DNA of 64,000 nucleotides from the NCBI RefSeq assembly GCF_002165135.1, contig NZ_NFZQ01000008.1, forward strand, positions 62,001 to 126,000. The letters are read 5' to 3'. The stretch comes from Pseudomonas sp. SID14000 (GTDB taxonomy: Bacteria; Pseudomonadota; Gammaproteobacteria; Pseudomonadales; Pseudomonadaceae). The notes beneath the pieces are model-generated. The model saw only the letters and a list, made by a program, of their open reading frames with translations, was not told where the DNA came from and did not search any database. Numbering within the stretch: the stretch's first letter is position 1; each line of letters opens with the position of its first letter. The translations under genes and the position numbers were made by a program. Positions 44,852 to 52,962 of the stretch are shown one piece after another.

Positions 44852-45433
44852 ATGAGCCTATCCCTGTCCATGGCCGCTTTCGCACTGGCCGCATCGATCT
44901 CCCCCGGCCCGGTCAACATCGTTGCGCTGGGCAGCGGTGCCCGCCATGGCCTGCGTGCCAGCCTGGCGCATGTGGCTGGCGCCACGCTGGGCTTCTGCCT
45001 GCTGCTGGTGCTGGTCGGGCTGGGCCTGCATCAGCTGTTGCTGCGCTGGCCTTTGCTGGGCCTGCTGTTGCACTGGGGCGGCGTTGCGTTCCTGTTGTAC
45101 ATGGCATGGAAGCTGGCCAGCGACGACGGCCAGTTGGGCAGTGCACATCCCACCCAGGCCCCTTCGGCCTGGCACGGCGCGGCGATGCAATGGCTTAACC
45201 CCAAGGCATGGCTGGCAGCGGTGGCCGGGGTTGGTGCCTATACCGGCGGTGAGCAGCAATTGCTGTGGCTGTTTGCCTGGATCTACGGGCCGATCTGTTT
45301 CATTTCGGTGGCCAGTTGGGCGTGGGCCGGGAGCGTGATCCGCCAATACCTGGGCAACCCACGGCACATGCGCCTGCTGAATCGGGGCTTGGCGGTGCTG
45401 CTCGTGGGCAGCGCGGTTTATCTGGTCATTTGA
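44852..45433 (+). CDS. LysE family exporter
   Basis: 193-residue membrane protein with about six hydrophobic segments and the LysE N-terminal signature ASISPGPVNIVALGSG. The second family motif MQWLNPKAWLAAVAG is present. Substrate unknown. The ATG at 44852 follows AAAAGGAATG; an earlier in-frame ATG (44819) lacks a ribosome site. The AraC regulator gene converges on it from the right, 39 bases away, and may control it. Confidence 0.87.
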   Translation: MSLSLSMAAFALAASISPGPVNIVALGSGARHGLRASLAHVAGATLGFCLLLVLVGLGLHQLLLRWPLLGLLLHWGGVAFLLYMAWKLASDDGQLGSAHPTQAPSAWHGAAMQWLNPKAWLAAVAGVGAYTGGEQQLLWLFAWIYGPICFISVASWAWAGSVIRQYLGNPRHMRLLNRGLAVLLVGSAVYLVI

Positions 45434-45472
45434 GGCTAGCTGCACCGGCCCCATCGCCGCCAACATGGCAAT

Positions 45473-46255
45473 TCAGCCGAATGCATTGCGGTAGTGTCCC
45501 GGGGTCGCCGCCAAGTGCTGCTTGAAGGCCCGCTGCAGGTGCGCCTGGTCGGCAAACCCGGCGTCCTGCGCAACCTCGGCAATTGGCCGGCCCTGGCGCA
45601 GTTGCGCCCTGGCCAGTTGCACGCGCTGGTCGAGCAGGTAGCCATGCGGCGTCAGGCCGAAGCGTTGGCGGAATGCACGTATCAGGTACGAGCGCGACAG
45701 GCCACAGGCCGCGCAGATGTCGTCCAGGCCCAGCGGGTCACCACGATGGGCGCGTATGAACGCTGCCGCCGCGTCCAGTCGCGGGTTGCCCTCGTCGTTC
45801 ACACTGGCATTACCGCCAAGCAGACCCGGCAGCGCGCCAAACAGCGCCACCAAGCGGCCTTCCCGATCCGGCACGCTGGCGTCGAACAGGTCGGCAAAGG
45901 CCTGCAACAGACGCTGGTACAACGCCGGCGAGCTACTCCAGACCTGGGCCGGCAAGGCAAACCCCAGCGCCTGCAACCAGGGCATATCGACAAACAACAT
46001 CAGGTATGACCATGCCTCCCCGGCGATGGGGTTGCAGGCATGCACCACTCCAGGGTTCATCAGCACCGTGGTACCAGCCTCCACCTCGATGCACTGGTCA
46101 CCGTTCCGGTAGGTGCTACGCCCACCAGTGATCACCCCGATGGAAAAGCTCTCATGGGAATGCGCGGCATAGCACACCTGGCGCCCGTCACCTACCCGTC
46201 GGGCTTCGACGAAGGGCAACGCCGGGTCGCGCCAGAACCGTGATACCTCGATCAT
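45473..46255 (-). CDS. AraC-family regulator
   Basis: 260-residue regulator with an N-terminal cupin-like AraC ligand domain (HSHESFSIGVITGG) and a C-terminal double HTH (LDDICAACGLSRSYLIRAFR, then IAEVAQDAGFADQAHLQRAF). This domain pairing is common next to LysE exporters, and the neighbour on its 3' side is a LysE gene, so control of amino-acid export is plausible. The effector is unknown. It is followed upstream by a GT61 gene on the same strand (44 bases). Confidence 0.86.
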   Translation of the reverse strand: MIEVSRFWRDPALPFVEARRVGDGRQVCYAAHSHESFSIGVITGGRSTYRNGDQCIEVEAGTTVLMNPGVVHACNPIAGEAWSYLMLFVDMPWLQALGFALPAQVWSSSPALYQRLLQAFADLFDASVPDREGRLVALFGALPGLLGGNASVNDEGNPRLDAAAAFIRAHRGDPLGLDDICAACGLSRSYLIRAFRQRFGLTPHGYLLDQRVQLARAQLRQGRPIAEVAQDAGFADQAHLQRAFKQHLAATPGHYRNAFG

Positions 46256-46299
46256 CCCTCACCCCACTCGCAGCTGCCATGCGCCTGGATACTACACGC

Positions 46300-47418
46300 T
46301 TATCGCGGAAACAGGTCCAGCGTCCGCTCCACTTCGCCGATATCGACAGTGAAACCATCGCCTTCGGGTACCCCGACCACAAAGCCGAAATGCTGGTGGT
46401 CACGGTCCGTCAGGTACTTGTAGTAGCTGACAAACCGGTTTGGCGGCTGCAAGGTCAGCAGGCAACCGCCGGCCTGCAATACATTCACCCCATGCACCAG
46501 CTGGCTACCCTCTACACCAATGACCACCCGTGCCCCGGCGCAGGCCGCGACGATACTTGGCACATCGGACTTCAGCGGGTTGACGATGCGAAAGCCGCGG
46601 GTGGCGCGCAAGTGCTCGGCCAACGCCAGCTCATTGCGCAACAGGCGCAGGTCACCATCGCCACCACGCAGCAGAAATACCCCAGGGTGTGGGGCATGCT
46701 GCACATGCGACAGCAACTTGTCGCCCATGGCCCGGTAGCGGGAATGCCGGCTGCGGTTGTTGGCCAGGTCATCGAACAACACCAGCTCACGGAAAAACGC
46801 ACTGCGCAGGCGCAGCGGGTTCATCTCCAGCCAGTCTTCATAGGCCGGCGCCTGGGTAAACAGCGGGAATCTGGCCGAGGGCGCGGTGGTTACCGGTATG
46901 CCTTCGTTACAGGCCAGCGCATAGGTCGGACAATCCTCCATCAGCCAGGTACCGAACCACGTATTGCCATTTTGCGTGCAATAGATGGCCGCACGGTCGA
47001 TTTCATTGTCCACGATGATGGTCGGCAGGAGGCCCGGCTTCAGTGACAGCCAGTGGCTGGCGTTGCCCTTGTACAACGCCCCGTCGACCAGCCACACCTC
47101 CTTGATCAGGTAGCCGCGGGTTGGCCCTTGCAGCGTGCTGATACCGCCCTCCATGGTGCGTGCAGGGTGCACGTAGGGATAGAAACGCTTGCCTTCCCAG
47201 CCCGTCACCCGCTCCAGTTGGCCTGGCAGGTAAAAGGCCGGGGGCGAGACCGTGACTTCACCAGGGGCAATGTCCCAGCTCTTGGCCGCGATGCTCTTGA
47301 GGTCGATGGTGCTGTTCCCACCCAGCCGTTTGCGCGCCATATAGCGGTAGGCAGCCAAGGTCCAGGTGTGCTGCCTGTCTGCGGGCGATGGACTGAACTG
47401 CGAGATGTCGCTTCCCAT
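46300..47418 (-). CDS. Glycosyltransferase family 61 (DUF563) protein
   Basis: 372-residue protein with the DUF563/GT61 C-terminal half (RNELALAEHLRATRGFRIVN, then SDVPSIVAACAGARVVIGVE). Family members add sugars to surface glycans or capsule in bacteria. No signal peptide or membrane helix, so it probably acts in the cytoplasm. The ATG at 47418 is chosen for the strong GGGAGGACGC upstream; a longer frame from 47460 lacks one. It is preceded on the same strand by a GNAT/CelD-like gene (73 bases). Confidence 0.78.
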   Translation of the reverse strand: MGSDISQFSPSPADRQHTWTLAAYRYMARKRLGGNSTIDLKSIAAKSWDIAPGEVTVSPPAFYLPGQLERVTGWEGKRFYPYVHPARTMEGGISTLQGPTRGYLIKEVWLVDGALYKGNASHWLSLKPGLLPTIIVDNEIDRAAIYCTQNGNTWFGTWLMEDCPTYALACNEGIPVTTAPSARFPLFTQAPAYEDWLEMNPLRLRSAFFRELVLFDDLANNRSRHSRYRAMGDKLLSHVQHAPHPGVFLLRGGDGDLRLLRNELALAEHLRATRGFRIVNPLKSDVPSIVAACAGARVVIGVEGSQLVHGVNVLQAGGCLLTLQPPNRFVSYYKYLTDRDHQHFGFVVGVPEGDGFTVDIGEVERTLDLFPR

Positions 47419-47491
47419 GAAGCGTCCTCCCTTGGTGACAAGGTCAAAAGCCTGGCGCAAGGCGCCAGATCAACGCCTCCCTGGCATCCGC

Positions 47492-48646
47492 TCAGCTGCA
47501 CATGACCCTTTCCATGGTGGGCGGTGACTGCAGGTTGGCGTAACGGCGGCGCAAGCTTTCCACGAACGCTTCACCCGCACCGTTGCCACCATAGAAATAA
47601 ATCTTGTGCAGGCCGCCAAACACCATTTCCTGGTAGCGGCGGGCAACTTCGTCGTCACTCGGGCCCTCGGGCAACCCCAGATGCAGTGTGAGTTTATCGC
47701 CCTCAATCGCGAACATCGGTGTGTCCCAGAGGAACTTCGCCGTGCCGGTTCTGGGCAAGCGGACAAACAGGCAGGCATGGTTGCCCAGCGAATCGATATC
47801 GCCACCGCGGCGGCGCTTCCACTTCAACAAACCGTCATCTGGCCGCGCCAGACAAAGGCCGATGTCGTAATAGTCAAAACCCTGTTCCAGTGCCCATTCC
47901 AGGGCCATGAAGGTGGTGATCGAATTCACCTCGCGCAACTTCCGCGGATCGGTAAACACCGCCTCGCAGTAGCCGAAACGCAATGTGCTCCAATAACGCT
48001 TGCCAGCGCGCACCACTTCACAGCCCAAGTGGCAGCCGATCACTTCATCGCCCAAGGTGATCAAGTCGAGCCGACCGACACTCCTGGCAATGCGAAACAC
48101 TTCTTCAGTGGGAAACTGCGCGGCATGGATACCCTGCCTGGCGCTGGCGTAGGGGCGCAGCAGGTCGCGGTCGGCCATGGCGATCTCATCGTCCGAACGG
48201 GCCTGACGCATCTGGTACAGCGGGCGGTTCTTGCGGATGCTGCGCCGCAACTCGCTGTCGTAGCGCGCCGTGATGTCTTCCAGCGATCGCCCCAGCGGCA
48301 CCACGGCGCTCAGGTAATGCGGCACCGACAATGCCCCCGAAGTCGGCACTTCGCTGACCACCACCACGTGGTTGGCGGCCATCGTCGCGCTTGCACTGTC
48401 AATAACCGCAGCGTTGTCCTGGCCCTTGCCGGCAATCAGCAGCTTGGCCATTTCCCGTTGCTGCTTCCTGCCGATATAAATAAATTCGTAGGGGCTTTCC
48501 TGCTGCAACCGAAACCTGGCAACTTCCCAGCGCCAGAAACAGGCACGCGCCATCACTTCAAGTACCTTGTTGGCGAAGTGCCTCATTTCGTAGCGTATGG
48601 AGGGCGAGATGAGTTTTCGCGCCACCGCCGTCAAGGTCGCTTTCAT
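47492..48646 (-). CDS. GNAT/CelD-like acyltransferase
   Basis: 384-residue protein. The central part (about 130-310) matches the GNAT domain found in CelD/BcsL- and FemAB-like proteins of polysaccharide clusters (YDSELRRSIRKNRPLYQMRQ, then VIGCHLGCEV). These transfer acyl or aminoacyl groups to polysaccharide or lipid precursors. The substrate is unknown. With the GT61 gene downstream it forms a two-gene unit probably concerned with a surface glycan. It is divergent from the leucine-rich-repeat gene over a 340-base spacer. Confidence 0.72.
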   Translation of the reverse strand: MKATLTAVARKLISPSIRYEMRHFANKVLEVMARACFWRWEVARFRLQQESPYEFIYIGRKQQREMAKLLIAGKGQDNAAVIDSASATMAANHVVVVSEVPTSGALSVPHYLSAVVPLGRSLEDITARYDSELRRSIRKNRPLYQMRQARSDDEIAMADRDLLRPYASARQGIHAAQFPTEEVFRIARSVGRLDLITLGDEVIGCHLGCEVVRAGKRYWSTLRFGYCEAVFTDPRKLREVNSITTFMALEWALEQGFDYYDIGLCLARPDDGLLKWKRRRGGDIDSLGNHACLFVRLPRTGTAKFLWDTPMFAIEGDKLTLHLGLPEGPSDDEVARRYQEMVFGGLHKIYFYGGNGAGEAFVESLRRRYANLQSPPTMERVMCS

Positions 48647-48986
48647 TTCTTCTTCGAGGCCCTTCGATGTGCACTATGGTCTATCGCAAAAGGACAACAA
48701 TTCAGCAAAAAGCACTTATCCTATTGATATTCAGGAATTATCCAGAAAACCCCCATATCAATTAACAATTTAAGGTGCGCACAAACACTTTAGCAAGTGG
48801 CATTTTGATTGCATTTCATGAACGCGCCTGAAAGTTCTGCAAAGTTTCATGGCGTCAAATTTCCTGCATGAACGGGGCACCCAACAAGTACTTTTCTATC
48901 GATATAACCCATCCGCGTTATCCCATTACCACTTGGCTATACAGAAATGACGTTTGATGCCTTCTTTGCATAAAAGGAGCATCGAG
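48647..48986. promoter_or_regulatory. A/T-rich divergent spacer upstream of the LRR gene
   Basis: 340 bases with no credible gene, clearly richer in A and T than the surroundings. It separates the divergent GNAT-like and LRR genes, so it must carry both promoters. No repeat, REP element or recognised operator was found. A Hrp box (GGAAC, 15-16 bases, CCAC) was looked for and not seen. Confidence 0.6.
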
Positions 48987-51900
48987 ATGCCATTCAATAA
49001 CCCCCATCAACCTTTGCTCGAGGCACAACTGCCGCACTGGGCACGCCAGGCAACGCCCAACCAGTGGGCCGCGTTGAAGCAAACCCAGGTCGCCCCGTGG
49101 CAGGCGCAGGACTGGTTCGCCAATGCAGCCCCCGACCTGCGCCAGGCAGTGCACGCCAGTCAGGCGCGGCTGATGCACGCGCAAGCAGCCTTGGCCTGCT
49201 CACTTAAAGGCCTGAAACAGATCCCTGAATTTGCCGAGCCATTGCTGCAGGAACGCCTTGCTGAACAAGGTTTTCAAGCATCACTGCGCAATACCCAACT
49301 GCTGCGGGTCGAACGCAGCTGGCACTGGACCGTCCTGCGCTATCTCTACCGCCATCGTCGTGACAATCTGCTACAGGCCGCCCTGCAGAATTTCGCCGAC
49401 GACGAGGCGTTCACCCCCGAAAGTGCCATTGCCCTGAGCGACAACATTCAGGTCACGCCGATGCTGGTACACGGCGCCTTCCCCCTCGGCATGCAAGTAC
49501 CCGTGGCGCGCGTTGGGCTGAAGTCTGAGCAGTATCAGGTGGAGCGGCTGCCCCTCGCGCCTGCCGCTTTCGCCACACTGTGCCGTGACCTGGATCTGGG
49601 TAACGCCTACCAGGCCCACCTGGAAGAACACTTCGCCCGCCCCGCTACCCGGGCCTTGGCCATCAGGGTGCAAAAAGACCGCCTGCGCCTGGCGGCCGAC
49701 CTTGCCTATCTGCGGCACCTGCTTGACGGTAGCACGCGCGATCAGGTCGAACAGCTGTTGCAGGGTGGCGCGGTGAAGTGCTGGCAACTGGCGCTGTTCG
49801 GCACGGCCTTGCACGAAGTCATGCTGATCGATGCCGGCAGTGCGGGGCTGGTGCTGTATTTGCCCGGCCATGACCCCGCCCTGCGTCAATGCAACAACCT
49901 GGATGCGGTACACGATACGCTAGCGACCTTGCTGCTGGAACCCGATGCCCGCCAAGCCTTCACGGCCTACATCAGGCAGGACGAGCGCACACACTTTCTC
50001 GACCTGCTGCAACAAAACCTCGACGCCACGGGCAGCACTGCCTACGACCGCCCTTGGCAGCGCGCGGCGCATGTGGACCTGCGCCCCACCCGTGTGGCCA
50101 TCACGGCCGAGCCTTTCGGCCACTACCAGGACCTGCACCTGGCCCGCCTCAAGCACGAAGCCAGCCTGCTGGCGGTCCCGACAGCGACGGCCGATGCCAA
50201 CGCGCGGGCCAGGCGCCAGGAGGAATGGGAAAGCCTTGGCCTGGATGCGCTCAATATCGCCGCTTTCTTCATTCCAGGTGCAGGCACCCTGATGCTGGCC
50301 GTCACTGCCTGCCAGCTGCTCGGCGAGGCCTTCGAGGGCTACGAGGCCTGGCATGAAGGCGACCGCCACCTGGCGCTGCGCCACCTGGAGGCGGTCGGCC
50401 TGAACCTAGCCGTGATCGGCGGCTTCGTGGCCGCGGGTAAGGTAATACCCAAGCTGTTCAACAGCCCGTTGATGGAAAACCTGCAGCAAATACGCAGCAA
50501 CGACGGGCGTTACCGACTATGGAATGAAGACCTCACCCCCTACCGCAGTACCGTGACACTGCCGGAAAACCTGCAGCCCAATGCACTTGGCCAGTACCTG
50601 TACGAGGGCCGGCACTTCATCCGCTTGGACGGCCAACTGTTCGAGCAACGCTTCGACAACCACCTGCAGCAATGGCGGGCCATTCACCCCGAGAAGCCCG
50701 ATGCCTGGCAGCCACCGCTGGCGCACAATGCCCAAGGCGCCTGGCGCGGCCAGCATGAACAGCCCGGCCAGTGGCCCTTCGCGAAGCTGGTGCGCCGTCT
50801 TGGCGAGACATATGCCGCATACACGCCAGAACAGCTGGCGCAGGCCGGCCGCCTCTGTGGCATCGACGCCGCGCGCTTGCGCCGGGTGCACCTGGAAGGC
50901 CAGCCAACGCCCCCGCTGTTGCTCGATGCCCTGCAACGCATGGCGGCACAGGCCGAGGTAGAGGCATTGGCCGAAAAGGCCCCGCCGGGCCTGTTCGAGC
51001 GGCTCTACAACGCCAGCGTGCCCAGCACCCCGTCAACGCAGAAACTGCTCGATGCCTATCCGCGGCTTTCCCCGGCCCTGGCCAGGCGTTTGCTGGCACC
51101 GCTGGGCGAGGCCGAATCGCTCGCCTGGCAACAGCACGGTCAGTTGCCCACGCTGGTTCGCCAGTCGCTGGAACAGGTACACAGCGAGCTGCCCCTGGTA
51201 CGCGCACTGGAAGGCCTGCTGCAGCCAGCCCGGGCCAGTAGCGACAGCGAACGCCTGCTGTTCAGCGCCCTGGACGCCATGCCCGAATGGCCTGGGGACT
51301 TGCGTCTGGAGCTGCACGGCGCCAGCCCCGATGGCCCTCGGCTGGAGCATGTCGGCAGCGACCAGGCCACCACCCTGCGCCGGGTGATCAAATCGGCCGA
51401 AGGCTATGAGGTCGACCGCGGCGAGCGCCCTGCACCTGCGCTGCGTGATCCGGACCTCTGCCGCGCCGTAGAACAGGCACTGTCACGCTCGCAACGCGAC
51501 AGACTGGGGATCCTGACGGCCGATGGCAGCTCGCTACGCCAGCGTGTACTAGGTTGGGTCGACAAGCACAGGGAGACATTGGCCCAGCGGCTCTGGGGGC
51601 ACCGGGCGCTGCTGCGCAAGCCCATGGGCCGCTTGCACGGCGGTCGGCCGCTCGCCCCCGAACCGCCGCAGCCGCGCCTGGCAGGCTCGCTGGCCGGGGC
51701 CTATCGCCGCTTGTTCCCGGACGCCACCGACCAGGAGTTCGAAAACTGGCTCGGCAACGATGAGGACAACCCGTACGTCGATGACATTCGCTCCCCCACA
51801 CAGCGCCTGCGCGACCTGCAGCAGCGTCTGGATACCCTGCGCCGCGACCTGCAGGAATGGGCCCGGCCCGATCCGCAACGCCCTCACCAACGGCACCTGG

Positions 51901-52814
51901 CCATCCGCCCCATCCTCAACGCCTGGCGGCGGCTGTCGACCGTAGCGCTTGAAGGGGGTGGCCGCCTGCACAGCCTGGACCTGTCCGGCATGGAACTGGA
52001 CAACCAGGCCCTGACCAGCCTGGCCTTGCCAGACGACTTCAGCCATGTGCAGCACCTGTCTCTCAGTTACAACCGTTCGCTCAGCCACTTGCCGGCTGAG
52101 TTCTACGAGCGTTTCCCCAACCTCAATCGCCTGCTGCTGAGCGACTGCCGGTTCGACACCGTGCCCCGCCTGGGCAGGCCTGAGCACCTCACCTGGCTAG
52201 ACATGGAAGGCAACCGCATTACCTGGGATGCCCAGGCCCAGCACGCGCTGAACCGCTACGCCGGGCTTGCAGTCCTGGACCTGTCGGGCAACCCGCTGCT
52301 GCAGGCCCCGGACCTGCGCGGGCTGGCCTACCTGAAGACGCTGTTCCTGACCGACTGTGCGCTCAGCGAATTGCCGCAAGGCCTGGACCAGATGATCGAC
52401 CCCATCATCATGGACATTGGCGACAACCAGCTGCTGCGGCTGCCTGACGGTTTCAACGTACCACGGCCAGTCGCAAACGCCCTGCGCCTGGAAAGCGACT
52501 GGCTGGGCACACCAGTGCTTGCGCAGATCGAGGCCTACAACGCCGTGCACCAGGTAGACCTGCTGGTGTGCGAAGGCGACTACCTGGAATTCTTCGAACA
52601 GACCGGCCCGGCCGAAATGGCCCTGTGGCAACGATTACCGCTGCAGTACCGCCGCGACCTCAGGCCATTGCTTGAACTTGAACCGTTCCTGTCCCACCCG
52701 CGGTATGCCCGTACAGAGTTCTGGCGGCGCCTGGCCCTGATCGACGCAGACCCCGCCCTGCGCCAGCAATGGTTGACGCACCCACCCTACGACCTGTTCA
52801 ACCTACCGCTTTGA
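48987..52814 (+). CDS. Large toxin-like LRR protein (DUF6543 type) without a recognisable NEL domain
   Basis: 1275-residue protein. The N-terminal about 640 residues resemble the DUF6543 (dermonecrotic-toxin-like) domain of Pseudomonas effector-like proteins. Two hydrophobic stretches lie near 422-445 (IAAFFIPGAGTLMLAVTACQ) and 470-488. Leucine-rich repeats occupy about 990-1155 (LHSLDLSGMELDNQALTSLA and following). Homologues usually continue into a NEL ubiquitin-ligase domain; here only about 110 residues follow, with one Cys at about 1195 (VCEGDY) and no clear catalytic module. The ATG at 48987 follows AAAAGGAGC. A stem-loop closes the gene. No secretion genes or chaperone are adjacent. 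Confidence 0.82.
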   Translation: MPFNNPHQPLLEAQLPHWARQATPNQWAALKQTQVAPWQAQDWFANAAPDLRQAVHASQARLMHAQAALACSLKGLKQIPEFAEPLLQERLAEQGFQASLRNTQLLRVERSWHWTVLRYLYRHRRDNLLQAALQNFADDEAFTPESAIALSDNIQVTPMLVHGAFPLGMQVPVARVGLKSEQYQVERLPLAPAAFATLCRDLDLGNAYQAHLEEHFARPATRALAIRVQKDRLRLAADLAYLRHLLDGSTRDQVEQLLQGGAVKCWQLALFGTALHEVMLIDAGSAGLVLYLPGHDPALRQCNNLDAVHDTLATLLLEPDARQAFTAYIRQDERTHFLDLLQQNLDATGSTAYDRPWQRAAHVDLRPTRVAITAEPFGHYQDLHLARLKHEASLLAVPTATADANARARRQEEWESLGLDALNIAAFFIPGAGTLMLAVTACQLLGEAFEGYEAWHEGDRHLALRHLEAVGLNLAVIGGFVAAGKVIPKLFNSPLMENLQQIRSNDGRYRLWNEDLTPYRSTVTLPENLQPNALGQYLYEGRHFIRLDGQLFEQRFDNHLQQWRAIHPEKPDAWQPPLAHNAQGAWRGQHEQPGQWPFAKLVRRLGETYAAYTPEQLAQAGRLCGIDAARLRRVHLEGQPTPPLLLDALQRMAAQAEVEALAEKAPPGLFERLYNASVPSTPSTQKLLDAYPRLSPALARRLLAPLGEAESLAWQQHGQLPTLVRQSLEQVHSELPLVRALEGLLQPARASSDSERLLFSALDAMPEWPGDLRLELHGASPDGPRLEHVGSDQATTLRRVIKSAEGYEVDRGERPAPALRDPDLCRAVEQALSRSQRDRLGILTADGSSLRQRVLGWVDKHRETLAQRLWGHRALLRKPMGRLHGGRPLAPEPPQPRLAGSLAGAYRRLFPDATDQEFENWLGNDEDNPYVDDIRSPTQRLRDLQQRLDTLRRDLQEWARPDPQRPHQRHLAIRPILNAWRRLSTVALEGGGRLHSLDLSGMELDNQALTSLALPDDFSHVQHLSLSYNRSLSHLPAEFYERFPNLNRLLLSDCRFDTVPRLGRPEHLTWLDMEGNRITWDAQAQHALNRYAGLAVLDLSGNPLLQAPDLRGLAYLKTLFLTDCALSELPQGLDQMIDPIIMDIGDNQLLRLPDGFNVPRPVANALRLESDWLGTPVLAQIEAYNAVHQVDLLVCEGDYLEFFEQTGPAEMALWQRLPLQYRRDLRPLLELEPFLSHPRYARTEFWRRLALIDADPALRQQWLTHPPYDLFNLPL

Positions 52815-52826
52815 CATTGACCTGAA

Positions 52827-52851
52827 TGCCTGCCTGTAAGACAGGCAGGCA
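52827..52851 (+). terminator. Strong stem-loop after the LRR gene
   Basis: TGCCTGCCTGT, loop AAG and the perfect complement ACAGGCAGGCA, 13 bases after the stop. It has no T-run, so it may act as a weak or Rho-assisted terminator. Confidence 0.5.
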
Positions 52852-52962
52852 CTTGCGGCCATGTTAAGCCAGACTGGTGTTTTTCCGGCCACCGGTGCAT
52901 GCTCGCAGCTGAAGCGATTCACCTGGCTTGAAACCCGCCCAGCAATGTGAGGTGCAGTACCC

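Noticed and set aside
48647..48986. Hrp box or type III promoter before the effector-like LRR gene
   Set aside because: No GGAAC followed at 15-16 bases by CCAC was found, and no type III chaperone gene is adjacent.
52815..52962. NEL domain fragment in another frame after the LRR gene
   Set aside because: The 148 bases to gapN are too short and start with a stem-loop; no NEL-like sequence was seen in any frame.
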